From the NCBI GenBank assembly GCA_038329845.1, contig JBBQNJ010000034.1:1-47988 (forward strand): a stretch of 47,988 nucleotides of DNA, in the 5' to 3' direction. Positions 16,644-26,138 of the stretch are shown here, piece after piece. Numbering within the stretch: position 1 is the stretch's first letter; each line of letters opens with the position of its first letter. Under the pieces are notes generated by a model. The model ran no database searches, was not told the DNA's origin, and saw only the letters and a list, made by a program, of their open reading frames with translations. Source of the stretch: JBBQNJ01 sp038329845 (GTDB lineage Bacteria > Planctomycetota > Phycisphaerae > Tepidisphaerales > Tepidisphaeraceae). The position numbers were made by a program, and so were the translations under genes.

Positions 16644-17432
16644 TCACATGCGCTCGAGCGCGGGATCGACGAGCGCCGATGCATCCGCTGCCGCCGCCGC
16701 CAAGGGCCGAGGAATTTCCTTAAACTCATATCGCAGATAACGCTTTTTCATCCACCGCACGCCGAACAGGTCCGTGATCCCCACAAACGCGCGATTCCCG
16801 AAACCGTACTTGGCCGTCCCGGCGAAACGGGGCGAATGCTTCACCGGTGTCTCGAGTACCGTCCCCCCGCGCATCTTCACCAAGGTGGGAAAATAACGAT
16901 GGGCCCCGCGGAACAGCTTGATCTCCTTGATCGCCTCGGCCCGGTAGACCTTGAGGCTGCTTGCCGAATCCACCACGGTCTCCTCGGTAATCCAGTTGCG
17001 GATGCGATTGGCCATGCGGCTTTGCCACCGCCGAAACGACGTGTCCTGCCGATCTTTCCGCCAGCCGGTCACCATGTCCATTCCCTGCTGCTCCAGCATC
17101 GACAACAATCGGGGAATCTCCTCTGGATCGTTCTGCAAATCAGCGTCGATGGTGGCGATGACCTCGCCGCGAGCGGCGGCAAAACCGGCCTCGAAACCGG
17201 CGCTCTGGCCGATATTATTTTGCATCCGAAGCACCCGCAACCAAGGCCGGGTCGGCATCGCCTCGGCGAGCAGTCGTGGCGTGTCATCGCCGCTGCCATC
17301 GTCGATAACAATCACCTCGAAACTCCGGCCTAGCGATTTCATCGCCCCTTCCACCCGCTCGAACAACGTCGGGATGTTCTCCTGCTCGTTGTAACAAGGG
17401 ATCACCAGCGAAAGATAAGGTTGCTCGGTCAT
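16644..17432 (-). CDS. Family 2 glycosyltransferase, dolichol-phosphate-mannose-synthase-like
   Basis: The 262-residue protein begins MTEQPYLSLVIPCYNEQENI, the standard GT2 opening, with IDDGSGDDT (nucleotide binding) and IDADLQNDPEE (metal and acceptor side) following. NNIGQSAGFEAGF and the C-terminal RFAGTAKYGF are typical of polyprenyl-phosphate sugar transferases. No C-terminal membrane pair is present, unlike ArnC-type enzymes, so it is a soluble or peripheral form. It likely moves a sugar from a nucleotide donor to a lipid carrier. Start at ATG 17432; frame upstream to 17567 is non-conserved. It diverges from glpD across 84 bases. Confidence 0.88.
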   Translation of the reverse strand: MTEQPYLSLVIPCYNEQENIPTLFERVEGAMKSLGRSFEVIVIDDGSGDDTPRLLAEAMPTRPWLRVLRMQNNIGQSAGFEAGFAAARGEVIATIDADLQNDPEEIPRLLSMLEQQGMDMVTGWRKDRQDTSFRRWQSRMANRIRNWITEETVVDSASSLKVYRAEAIKEIKLFRGAHRYFPTLVKMRGGTVLETPVKHSPRFAGTAKYGFGNRAFVGITDLFGVRWMKKRYLRYEFKEIPRPLAAAAADASALVDPALERM

Positions 17433-17516
17433 GTTCCGATGCATCTTCGGCCACGAACCCGGCGATTTCCAGTCGGGCCGCTGGCGAACCGGACTTTTTA
17501 CTGACACGATAGGCGC

Positions 17517-18977
17517 ATGATCGCGGTCCCGGCGTCCCGAAACGACACTCTGGAGCAACTGGCCCACGGCCCGCTGGACGTGCTGGTGATCGGCGGCGGA
17601 ATTCTCGGCAGCGGCGCGGCCCGCGATGCGGCCCTGCGCGGATTGCGGGTAGGACTGATCGAGCAGGCCGACTTCGCTTCGGGCACCAGCAGCCGCTCCA
17701 GCCGGCTGCTACACGGCGGACTACGATACCTCGCCCAGGGGCGCATCGGACTCGTTCGCCAGGCCGGGCGAGAACGCCTGATCCTCCGCCGAATCGCCCC
17801 GCACCTCGCCCGCCCCCTCGAGTTCATCTTCCCCATCTATCGCGGCGGGCAGTGGCCGAGTTGGAGCATGGGCATCGGCGTGCGGGTGTATGACTGGATT
17901 TGCGGCAACCGCGATGATGAACGCTCCCGGCGATGGGATGTCCGCCAAACCGTCGAGGCTCTGCCGGGCATCCGGCAAGATCGCCTCGAGGGCGCGGTGC
18001 GCTATTTCGATGCGATCACCAACGATTCGCGGCTGGTGATCGACACGCTGCACTCGGCGGTGAATCATGGGGCGCTGGCGGCGAACTATCTGCGATTCGT
18101 CGATGCCCGCTGGCAGTCGCAGCGCCGGCGCTGGACGATCCGCGTACGCGACACGCTCACCCAGCGGCAGTTCGACCTCGACGCCGCCGTCATTCTCAAC
18201 GCCACCGGCCCCTGGGCGGATCAGCTTGTCCACAGTTCCGTGCGGCTTCGACGAACCAAGGGGGTGCATCTGGTGATCGATCGCGCGCGCCTGCCGGTCG
18301 AGCAGGCGGTGGCGATGGCCGCGGGCAGGCGAATCCTCTTCGCCATTCCCTGGGGCGCTCGGCTGATCCTGGGCACGACCGATACCGACTTCGACGGCGA
18401 CAACGCCCTGGTGCGGACCGAACCGGCCGATGTGAACGAGATTCTCGAGGTCGTCAACAGCGCGTTTCCATCGGCGCGGCTGGTTCCCGCCGACGTAAAG
18501 GCGACCTGGGCGGGCGTGCGGCCATTGATCGCGGGGATCGGCCGGACCGGCGAGCCGTCGGACATCTCGCGGGCCCATCTGCTGCGCTGGAGCCGCGAAG
18601 CCTGGCTCGATGTGGCCGGGGGAAAGCTCACCACCTATCGCCTGATCGCCGAGCAAGCGATCGAGCGGGTCGTGCGGTTCCTGGATCGCCCAGCGCCGCC
18701 GAGTGAGTCGGATCGGATTCCCCTGCTGCCAGCGCCGCCCGAGGGTTCGTCAATCGAATCCCCAGCGCCGTCGCTGCGGCTCGTGCGAATGTTCTGCCGC
18801 GAGGAGTGGGCGACCCGGCTGGACGACGTGATGATCCGCCGCACGAGCTGGCGCTACTCCCGCGACGATGCCGACGAACTCGCCGAACAGGTGTCGCGCT
18901 GGATGGCCGAGGAACTCACCTGGTCCGAATCGCACCGAGAAGCCGAGCTGGCGCGCTATCGCGCCCTGCCCGGCTGA
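17517..18977 (+). CDS. glpD: FAD-dependent glycerol-3-phosphate dehydrogenase
   Basis: This enzyme oxidises glycerol 3-phosphate to DHAP at the membrane and passes electrons to quinone. The 486-residue frame has the FAD-binding motif VIGGGILGSGAARDAALRG (about residues 23-41), SSRSSRLLHGGLRYL, LNATGPWAD, GTTDTDFDG, and GGKLTTYR near residue 380, followed by the C-terminal alpha-helical domain. ATG 17517 is preceded by AGGCG. No glpF or glpK lies near; the GT2/isomerase pair is divergent. Confidence 0.93.
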   Translation: MIAVPASRNDTLEQLAHGPLDVLVIGGGILGSGAARDAALRGLRVGLIEQADFASGTSSRSSRLLHGGLRYLAQGRIGLVRQAGRERLILRRIAPHLARPLEFIFPIYRGGQWPSWSMGIGVRVYDWICGNRDDERSRRWDVRQTVEALPGIRQDRLEGAVRYFDAITNDSRLVIDTLHSAVNHGALAANYLRFVDARWQSQRRRWTIRVRDTLTQRQFDLDAAVILNATGPWADQLVHSSVRLRRTKGVHLVIDRARLPVEQAVAMAAGRRILFAIPWGARLILGTTDTDFDGDNALVRTEPADVNEILEVVNSAFPSARLVPADVKATWAGVRPLIAGIGRTGEPSDISRAHLLRWSREAWLDVAGGKLTTYRLIAEQAIERVVRFLDRPAPPSESDRIPLLPAPPEGSSIESPAPSLRLVRMFCREEWATRLDDVMIRRTSWRYSRDDADELAEQVSRWMAEELTWSESHREAELARYRALPG

Positions 18978-19180
18978 ACGAACCGCCCCGCCTGTCGCAC
19001 CTTCGGCAAACGAGCAAAGGGAGCCAAGGGCTGAGTCATCCCAGGTTTCCCGGCAGGTTTTCCGAACGAAGAGTCGAAGGGGCCGTCGTCGTTCCGCAGA
19101 GCGCTGACGTATTCGCCGGGCGTGACTGGTAAAGCCCCCGTCTTCATCGGCATGGCCAGAAGCGATAAGGGGACATTCAG
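18978..19180. other. Gap between glpD and the symporter, no gene seen
   Basis: Short frames on both strands are rich in Arg/Pro and look like chance. No promoter or clear terminator was recognised. Confidence 0.4.
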
Positions 19181-19232
19181 AATGCCATTCAATTAACGTG
19201 AAAGCGGCTGGGAAAGCCCGCCTTATCGGCCC
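19181..19232. repeat. Dispersed 52-bp repeat, copy 2
   Basis: Ungapped match to 10518-10569 starting AATGCCATTCA and ending GGCCC. GGGGACATTC lies directly in front, partly matching the inverted repeat that flanks copy 1. Confidence 0.75.
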
Positions 19233-19304
19233 AAAACTGGCAGCCGGACGGGCAGGGATGAAGTCCATGCCGATCGAACTGACCGTCGCCTATGCGCCAT
19301 CCGG

Positions 19305-21221
19305 TCAACGCGCCGATTCCGCCGTCGGCTTCTGGGTCAACAGGGACACCACGATCAGCGTGATGAAACTGAGCGGAATGGAGATGATCCCCGGGTTGTT
19401 CAGCGGGATCAGCGCCTTTTCCGGGTCCAAGCCGTAGCGACCGTAAAACTCCGGGGAGACCAAAATGATGCCCAGGGACGCGACGATCCCCACCACCACC
19501 GACGCGGCGATTCCCTTGGCGGTGGTCTTCTTCCAAAACAGCATCGCGATCATCGCCGGCATGTTGGCCGACGCCGCCACCGCGAACGCCAAGCCCACCA
19601 GGAACGACACGTTCACGCCCCGGAAAAGGATCCCCAGCACGATCGCCACGATCCCCACCCCGAACGCGGCCAACTTGCCGGCGCGGATCTTCTGCTGCTC
19701 GGTGAACTCGATTCGGGCATAGCGGTCGAGGATGTCGTGAGCGACCGCGCCCGATGCGGCCACGATCAGACCGCTGACCGTTCCCAACACCGTGGCGAAC
19801 GCGATCGCCGAGATGACGGCGAACAGCACCAGCCCGAACGACCGGGCCAACAACGGCGCCGACATGTTGTCGGACAAGGGGTTCACCGTCCCGCTGGCCA
19901 TGGCGCCGAGGCCCATGTACAGCGTCAGCACGTAGAAAAATCCGATGGCGGCGATGGCGACGATGGTGCTCTTGCGGGCCGCGGCCGGACTGGGGACGGT
20001 GTAATAGCGGATCAAGATATGCGGCAAGGCGGCGGTGCCGAAGAACAATGCCAACATCAACGACACGAAGTCGAACCGTTGCAGGAGCGATCCGTCGATC
20101 TTCAACTTCAGCCCCGGACGCATGATCCGGTTGCCGGGAACCTCGGTGGGGTAGTAAATCGTCACATCATCCCCGCTGACCGACGTGAGCTTGGCCGACT
20201 TCCAAAGGTTGGCGACGGTCTTCTCGTCGCCGATCTTGGCGAGGAAACTGAACGGGTTCAACGGCCCGGTCTCGGCTTCCTTGCCGGTCTTGCCTTCGAT
20301 GCGCGCCAAGTTGCCGACCTGGCGAAGGTGGTTGGTCTCCGATTCCGGCGCGCCGTTGATCAGCGTGGCACCGGACGGGGTCTTGACGACCGATTGGACC
20401 TCTAGCAGCGCAACGCTCCCCGCCGTCGCATCAGCGCCCGGCTTGACCATCCACCAACCCGCCACGCCGTCCTTGGACATCTTGGCGAACCCGACGTGCT
20501 TGACCTCGTGGGCTTCCTCGAACGTCCACGATGGGTCGGAAGGGACGATCCGCTCCCCCGCCTGGGTCGCCGACATCGTCACCGGCGTGAGGAATGGAAC
20601 CTGTCCGCCTTGGTCAGGGGTGGTGGTTAATCCGCGATACAACAACGCGATCACGAGGATAAACGAGAAGATGATCAGCAACCCGCCCTTGATGAACTGC
20701 ACGTAGGTCGTCGAGGCCATACCGGCCGTGGCCACGATGGTGATGACGATCGCCCCCACCATGATCACGCCCCAATGGTGCGGGATGTTCAACAGCGGCT
20801 CGACCAACACCCCGGCCCCGACCATTTGCGGGATCAGGTAAAAGACGGAAACGACCAGAGTGCTGATGGCGGCGGTGAGCTTGATGGCCCGCGAATCGAA
20901 CTTGAAGTCCAAGGCGTCGGTGAAGGTGTATTTGCCCAGGCGCTTCATCGGTTCGGCGATCACGAACAGCGCCACGATCCAGCCGGCCAGGTAGCCGATG
21001 GAATAGAGGAACCCATCGTAACCGCTGGTGGCGATCATGCCGCAAATCCCCAGGAACGACGCGGCCGAGAGATAATCCCCCGCGAAGGCGATCCCGTTGA
21101 CCCCCCAATGGATCTGCCCGCCGGCGGCGTAATACCCGCTGGCGGACTTGGTCTTGGACCCCAGGTAAAAGGACATCACGAGTACGAACGCGACGAATGC
21201 GAAGAAAATGGTGATGGTCAT
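19305..21221 (-). CDS. Sodium:solute symporter, ActP-like (acetate)
   Basis: A roughly 638-residue inner-membrane SSS-family transporter. Segments typical of ActP are present: FYLGSKTKSASGYYAAGG, GIAFAGDYLSAASFLG, GYDGFLYSIGYLAGW, FFGTAALPHILIRYYTV, SAIAFATVLGTVSGL and VGLAFAVAASANMPA. About 13 transmembrane helices can be counted. Between LLYRG (residue 198) and the next helix lies a soluble insertion of about 187 residues, much larger than in E. coli ActP; it reads like a small beta-rich domain. Start ATG 21221; the frame to 21332 is Arg/Pro-rich and not conserved. The DUF485 gene upstream is the usual partner. Acetate is the likely substrate by family; other short carboxylates are possible. 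Confidence 0.88.
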   Translation of the reverse strand: MTITIFFAFVAFVLVMSFYLGSKTKSASGYYAAGGQIHWGVNGIAFAGDYLSAASFLGICGMIATSGYDGFLYSIGYLAGWIVALFVIAEPMKRLGKYTFTDALDFKFDSRAIKLTAAISTLVVSVFYLIPQMVGAGVLVEPLLNIPHHWGVIMVGAIVITIVATAGMASTTYVQFIKGGLLIIFSFILVIALLYRGLTTTPDQGGQVPFLTPVTMSATQAGERIVPSDPSWTFEEAHEVKHVGFAKMSKDGVAGWWMVKPGADATAGSVALLEVQSVVKTPSGATLINGAPESETNHLRQVGNLARIEGKTGKEAETGPLNPFSFLAKIGDEKTVANLWKSAKLTSVSGDDVTIYYPTEVPGNRIMRPGLKLKIDGSLLQRFDFVSLMLALFFGTAALPHILIRYYTVPSPAAARKSTIVAIAAIGFFYVLTLYMGLGAMASGTVNPLSDNMSAPLLARSFGLVLFAVISAIAFATVLGTVSGLIVAASGAVAHDILDRYARIEFTEQQKIRAGKLAAFGVGIVAIVLGILFRGVNVSFLVGLAFAVAASANMPAMIAMLFWKKTTAKGIAASVVVGIVASLGIILVSPEFYGRYGLDPEKALIPLNNPGIISIPLSFITLIVVSLLTQKPTAESAR

Positions 21222-21336
21222 GGGAGCAAATGGGGTTGGGACATTGTGTGGTTGATGCGGCACCGTCGCCGGTCGCCCGCGCGGTTCCGGCCCGCGACGA
21301 TCCCCTGCGGGGCGTCGGCGCGGGCGGGTCAAGCGA

Positions 21337-21609
21337 TCACGGCTCTTGCATCTCCACTTCGCGCTTGGCGCACATGCGGTTGTAGATCAGGGCCATGATC
21401 AACGACAACACGATCAGGCCCATCCCGTACACCACCGCCAAATTCAGCCCGAACGCCACCTTGGTTTCCATGATCTTCGGGTCGATCAGGTTGATGGCGA
21501 CGAAACCGGCGTAAACCAAGGCGTAAAAAATGAACAATCGCATTCCGATCCGGGCCTTGTAGCCGGATGCGGGGTCTTTTCCGCTGGGGGTGGCGGGTTC
21601 GTGAAGCAT
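21337..21609 (-). CDS. DUF485 family membrane protein (YjcH-like)
   Basis: A 90-residue protein with two transmembrane helices (FIFYALVYAGFVAINLI and VVYGMGLIVLSLIMALIYN) ending in the charged tail CAKREVEMQEP. It matches the DUF485 proteins that accompany actP (yjcH-actP in E. coli). ATG 21609 is chosen because GGAG lies nine bases upstream; a TTG at 21630 is in frame but weaker. It ends 115 bases before the symporter. Confidence 0.88.
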   Translation of the reverse strand: MLHEPATPSGKDPASGYKARIGMRLFIFYALVYAGFVAINLIDPKIMETKVAFGLNLAVVYGMGLIVLSLIMALIYNRMCAKREVEMQEP

Positions 21610-21703
21610 TGGCGCGTTCTCCGCGGTCAAGGGTGACGAAAGGAAACGGTCAAGAAGTTCGTTTGGGTCGCGGCGCGGGATCCACCCCCGCCGTCGGCGA
21701 CGA

Positions 21704-22960
21704 TCACATCGCCGCCTTCAGTCCGATCCACACCCAGTTCCGGTGGAACTCGCGCCCGCTGGTCGCCGGCACGTCGCTTTCGCCCAGGTCGTAGGACCAG
21801 CCGGCCTCGGCGCTCAAATTCGGGGTGAACCGCCAAGCCGCCGACAAGCCGAGGGTGTAGATCCAGTCGTCGCGCCCCACGGGCGCGGGGGAGAAGAAGT
21901 CGGTGTTGTACGCCTGCACGGTCGCCTGCGCCGACCAATCCTTGGTCAACTGCCGCTTGTAGCTGGCGCGATAGGTCGCATCGTCATAGACCGAACGGCC
22001 CCCGAAGCCGGGCTGAGTGAATCGACGGGCGCTGAAAACCAGTTCGTCATTGGGCGAAAACGTGAGGGTGATCAACGCATCGACGAACCAGCGGGTCTGT
22101 TCATCGTCAAACCCCGGCGCCGTGTCCTTTCCGAAGTCACGGAAATCCGGCCCGCCCATCACGGCCAGTTTCATCCAGTCCAACGGCTTGCCCTCGATCC
22201 CCACCACTACACGATGGAAGTGGTTGGAGTATTCCAGCGGATTGCCCAACAGTTCGGCTTGCCGCTGGAGTCCGAAACGATATCCCGCGATCAAATGGGT
22301 GTTGGGGATCACTTGGTATCCCACATCGAATCCGACCATCAGTTCGTCGCGATCGACGTAGTTCTGGTAGCCGGGCGTGGCCGAGTGCTTGGTGCGGAAA
22401 TCGTGCAGATAGCCGCTGAAAACCGGACGGACCAACCACGGCCCGGGCGTCCAGGCGACGGAGAAGGTCGAGCGGTAGATGGTGGCGTCGCGCCGGTCGC
22501 GGATGGGGATGCCACCCGTGACCGGCGCCCCGCCGGGACCGGTGAAGATCAACCCTTTGTCGTCCCCTTCGATGAACGTCACCAGGTTCTTGGTGTTGAT
22601 CGACCAGTCCTTGGCTTTGGCGACCAGGTCGAGGCTGCCGCCGAGGTTGAAATAGTCTTCGCTGGTCTGCTGGCAATACCACGTGTATTGCGGGGCAAGC
22701 CCCAGGTCGAGCTTGGTGTCCCATTCCCCCTTGTTGGCATAGGTCGCTCCGACATTGGTGGCAATATTGCTGACCGTCGAGCCGCGGTTGCCCAAGGCCC
22801 CTTGGTCCTGAAGGAAGACGTTCTCGTCCCAGCCCTCCTTCACCGCGGCGCTGGCCGATACTTTCCAAGGCGACTGCGCCAACGCCAAGGGCGCCGCGCA
22901 AAAGACCAATGTCAAAACGACGACCGCCGTCCCAAACTTCCGCTTCAGTTGACCAAGCAC
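21704..22960 (-). CDS. Outer-membrane beta-barrel protein
   Basis: A 418-residue protein with a signal peptide (LKRKFGTAVVVLTLVFCAAPLALA, cleavage before QSPWKV) followed by long amphipathic strands up to FHRNWVWIGLKAAM. The repeated pattern of aromatic girdle residues fits a putative beta-barrel porin of BBP2-like type. The start is placed at GTG 22960, with GAGG nine bases upstream, because the signal peptide begins there; ATG 23014 or 23068 would put 18 or more residues ahead of it. It lies 94 bases before the DUF485 gene, so it may be the outer-membrane pore for the same uptake route. Substrate unknown. Confidence 0.7.
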   Translation of the reverse strand: MLGQLKRKFGTAVVVLTLVFCAAPLALAQSPWKVSASAAVKEGWDENVFLQDQGALGNRGSTVSNIATNVGATYANKGEWDTKLDLGLAPQYTWYCQQTSEDYFNLGGSLDLVAKAKDWSINTKNLVTFIEGDDKGLIFTGPGGAPVTGGIPIRDRRDATIYRSTFSVAWTPGPWLVRPVFSGYLHDFRTKHSATPGYQNYVDRDELMVGFDVGYQVIPNTHLIAGYRFGLQRQAELLGNPLEYSNHFHRVVVGIEGKPLDWMKLAVMGGPDFRDFGKDTAPGFDDEQTRWFVDALITLTFSPNDELVFSARRFTQPGFGGRSVYDDATYRASYKRQLTKDWSAQATVQAYNTDFFSPAPVGRDDWIYTLGLSAAWRFTPNLSAEAGWSYDLGESDVPATSGREFHRNWVWIGLKAAM

Positions 22961-23175
22961 GATATGATTCCTCAGCGGCGGCGCGGCGACGAGCCGCACC
23001 CAGTTCGAACCCATTGTTCCTCCGCCGAGACCACGCCCGACGCCTACGCTGCAGCAGGGAGCAAGCAACCCCCCCCCGACCCGAGGACTTTAGCAGCAAC
23101 GCATATCTCCGCAAAACAAAACGGGACGCTTGCGCCAGGCAGAGGCAGGTTCACAACCGCCAGTAATCGCATGTC

Positions 23176-23937
23176 TTATGTCTCATTTCCCGAACTCGCA
23201 GCCGTTCCGCGAAGCCTCCAGCCAAACCGCGATCGCACCCGCGCCCACGTCGATGGCGGACGCGAAATCGGATGCGGAACGTACTCATACCCCCCGCAGG
23301 CGTCCAGCAATCCATACCCACACCAACCTTGAGGTAGCCCGATGCAACGCGTGCCCTCGATTGTGACGTCAACCGGCCGATGGTGGTGCCCGAAGAACCA
23401 CAACCGCGGCCGGTATCGCCGACGGATCGACTCACTGCCCTCGAAGCCCACCGGCCCGTAATGCTCGAAACCAGGGGCGTGGGGGATTTCCAGGCCCTGC
23501 GGACAGTCGTGGCTCAGCACGACCTCCACCGCGCCCGGATCGTGCGACAAGCTGCGCTGGATGTCCTCGGCGGCGATGACCGAACCGGGCGGGGTGGCGA
23601 TCGGGTCCATGTAAGAGACCCCTCCCAACGCCAGGAACCGCAATCCACCGATCGTGTGCAGGCTCCCTCGCGGAAGGTGGTTCAGCACGTCCCCGTAGCG
23701 GGCGACTAACGTGTTGAACAGCGGGAAATCCTCGTGATTGCCCTCGATGAAATGTACGGGTCGCAAGAAGCGCTTCCCCTGGCGACGGAAATGGCGATGC
23801 AGCACCGGATCGAACAGCCCCAAATCGCCGGGGACGATCACCGCCTCCATCGCCCCCCCGATGCGATCCTCGGCGTGTTCGATCTGGGCGTTGACCAGTT
23901 CGAGCTGACAATGGAGGTCGCTGACGAAGAGGATCAC
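23176..23937 (-). CDS. Calcineurin-like metallophosphoesterase
   Basis: A 253-residue cytoplasmic enzyme with the full dinuclear metal set: FVSDLHC (D-x-H), VPGDLGLFD (GD), FIEGNHED (GNHE), VVLSHDCP, and WFFGHHHRPV (G-H-H). The start is a GTG at 23937 that overlaps the stop codon of the sensor gene (GTGA), with GGAGGCG upstream, so translation is coupled. The frame continues upstream as non-conserved shadow, which is not used here. The substrate may be a nucleotide or a phosphoprotein; the coupling to a nucleotidyltransferase-like protein is suggestive only. Confidence 0.85.
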   Translation of the reverse strand: MILFVSDLHCQLELVNAQIEHAEDRIGGAMEAVIVPGDLGLFDPVLHRHFRRQGKRFLRPVHFIEGNHEDFPLFNTLVARYGDVLNHLPRGSLHTIGGLRFLALGGVSYMDPIATPPGSVIAAEDIQRSLSHDPGAVEVVLSHDCPQGLEIPHAPGFEHYGPVGFEGSESIRRRYRPRLWFFGHHHRPVDVTIEGTRCIGLPQGWCGYGLLDACGGYEYVPHPISRPPSTWARVRSRFGWRLRGTAASSGNET

Positions 23938-26138
23938 TTGGGCGCCTCCGCCATCCCCGTGAAGTCGTAGGACAGGCGCGTCTGGAAATGCCGAATCTGC
24001 GTGAAGCTCTCCTTGAGGATGCGCTGCTCGAGATAGGACAGGCTGGAGGGTTCGACGAAATTGTCCGCACGACGCCCCTCGCGCAGGGCGCGCACCTGGT
24101 TGGCGATGCGAATCTGCATCAGCGCCCCGTACACCTCGTTGATCTCGTGGAAATTGCGGTCCTGCAACACCCCCGCGTCGCGCAGCGCCGCCAGCCGCGC
24201 CGACGTGCCGGTCTCGGCGATCCGGTGCCTCAGCGCGTAGATGCGGGCGAAATCCACCACTGGCGTCATGGCCGACTTGATCCCCAGCCCGCGGCGCCCA
24301 TCCGGGGCGCTTTCCAGGTGGAACTGCCCGAACACGCCCACCGGGGGCGCGAACAGCAGCACATTGCCGGCCAATTGCGTGAAGAACCGCGGGGCCTGGG
24401 CCAACTGCTCCCAGAGGCTTTGCCGCAGTTTCTCGGCCAGCGCCGCCTCGCCGAACCCGGCGCGGAAATCGAAGAAAATCTTCGCCTGCAAGAGATCCTG
24501 GGCCTCCAGGGTGTTGATCCATCCCGAGAAATACCGCTTCCAAACGGACAGCGGCTGGCACCAGCGCGGGTTCTTGGCCATCACCTCCCCTTCGCACCAG
24601 GCGTAGCCGGCTGCGTTGAGGTCGTCGCACACCCGCGTGCCCAGCTCCGCAAAATACGCCTGCGCCGCCGGCAACGCCTCGGGGGGAACGTCGCCGAAGA
24701 GAATGGCGTTGTCCTGGTCGGTGCTGAGCGTCTGCTCGCGCCGACCTTCGCTGCCCATGACCAGGAAGACGAACGGCGCCGGCGGCGGGCCGAGCGTTTC
24801 GATCGCCAATTCCGACAAGCGCCTCAGCACCGCATCGCTATCCAAGGTGATGAGTCGGTTCATCCATCCCGCCGGCGCGCCGCTGTCGGACAAGGCCCGC
24901 ACCACCGTCGGCAACGACCGGTTCAGCCGCACCACCTCGTCGGCCGAGCCGGCCTGGCGGATATCCTCCAACAACTTGAACTCCCCCACCCCGCCCGAAG
25001 CGTGCTGCAACATCGCCAATGTCAAGCGAAGCTCCTCCATCGCCGCCTGGTGCCGCGACGAACGCGCCCGCAGGTCGGCCACCTCCTCGCGCAGTCGATC
25101 GGCGCTGCGGCCCAGTTCGCGCTCGGCGGCCTTGCGCCGGGTGATGTCGGTGGCCACATAGATCGACCCGGACTTGCCCCCCACCGAAATCGGGCTTGCC
25201 GACAGCAGCATGTGCAGTTGCGTCCCGTCCTTGCGCCGCAGGACCACCTCGCGACTTTCCCGCTCGGTGGCGCCGCCCCACTCGCCTTCCACCACCAAGT
25301 CGCCCATCCCCATACGATCGAGGTCCGACGCCGAATAGCCCAACATCGCCTCGGCGCTGGCGTTGGCGTACAGCCGCCCCTCGCCGAGGTCCATCAGGAT
25401 GCTCTCCCCGGCCGACTCGACCACCGCCCGGTAGCGCTCCTCCGACGCCCGCAACCCCTCCTCGGCCAAGCGGCGTTTCCGTTCCATGGACCAACTCTGC
25501 CGCATGATGAAACCCAGCAGGCCCAGTTCCATCAGCAGGATCGCCGACGACCACCCGATCAACCGACGGGTGATGCGCCCGATCTCCTCGCGGACATCCT
25601 GGATGTAGATCCCCGTCCCGATGATCCAGCCCCACGGCTGGAACCCCTTCACGTAAGACAGCTTCGGCACGATGGTGCCGGGATCGTCCTTCCACTGCCA
25701 TTGGTATTGCACGAACCCCGCGCCGTTCCGGCGAACCACGTCGACCATCTCCACGAACGGCCTGGCCCCGGTGGGATCGACGAAATCGGTCAGGTCCTTG
25801 CCGATCAGGTCGTGGCGATACGGATGCACCACCATGCGCGGGTGCATGTCGTTGACCCAGAAGTAATCCTTCATCTGGCTGCCGTAATGCAGGTCCTGGA
25901 TCTGCCGCAAGGCCCGGGCCTGCGCCTCCTCGCGGGTCAGGTTGCCCTCCTTCACCTGTTGTTCGTGGTTGGCCAGGATGTTCCAAGCGGAATTGGTCAG
26001 CTCGCGGATCATCTCTCGCTTGCGTTCCATCATCGACCGTTCGAACGCCGGGATCAGCACCAGGAAGATGGCGCCGGCGAACAGGGCCACGCTCAACAAC
26101 GTGGGGAGGATGATCCGCCAAGCGAAGGTCCGGAACAT
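23934..26138 (-). CDS. Cache-PAS sensor fused to DUF294 nucleotidyltransferase-like domains
   Basis: A 734-residue inner-membrane sensor. Order: TM1 (about 7-30), extracytoplasmic single Cache domain (35-185, with QMKDYFWVNDMHPRMVVHP and GWIIGTGIYIQDV), TM2 (195-213), PAS domain (230-335), coiled-coil linker (336-380), then a DUF294 nucleotidyltransferase motif GSEGRREQTLSTDQDN (462-477) and the DUF294 C-terminal helical domain to the end. The GS-x-G-R-E-Q-T...TDQDN residues match the family and look intact. DUF294 proteins without a Cache domain often sit beside actP/DUF4212 genes; here the sensor heads a unit ending in actP. It probably senses a small ligand, perhaps acetate, and modifies or binds an unknown partner. 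Confidence 0.85.
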   Translation of the reverse strand: MFRTFAWRIILPTLLSVALFAGAIFLVLIPAFERSMMERKREMIRELTNSAWNILANHEQQVKEGNLTREEAQARALRQIQDLHYGSQMKDYFWVNDMHPRMVVHPYRHDLIGKDLTDFVDPTGARPFVEMVDVVRRNGAGFVQYQWQWKDDPGTIVPKLSYVKGFQPWGWIIGTGIYIQDVREEIGRITRRLIGWSSAILLMELGLLGFIMRQSWSMERKRRLAEEGLRASEERYRAVVESAGESILMDLGEGRLYANASAEAMLGYSASDLDRMGMGDLVVEGEWGGATERESREVVLRRKDGTQLHMLLSASPISVGGKSGSIYVATDITRRKAAERELGRSADRLREEVADLRARSSRHQAAMEELRLTLAMLQHASGGVGEFKLLEDIRQAGSADEVVRLNRSLPTVVRALSDSGAPAGWMNRLITLDSDAVLRRLSELAIETLGPPPAPFVFLVMGSEGRREQTLSTDQDNAILFGDVPPEALPAAQAYFAELGTRVCDDLNAAGYAWCEGEVMAKNPRWCQPLSVWKRYFSGWINTLEAQDLLQAKIFFDFRAGFGEAALAEKLRQSLWEQLAQAPRFFTQLAGNVLLFAPPVGVFGQFHLESAPDGRRGLGIKSAMTPVVDFARIYALRHRIAETGTSARLAALRDAGVLQDRNFHEINEVYGALMQIRIANQVRALREGRRADNFVEPSSLSYLEQRILKESFTQIRHFQTRLSYDFTGMAEAPK

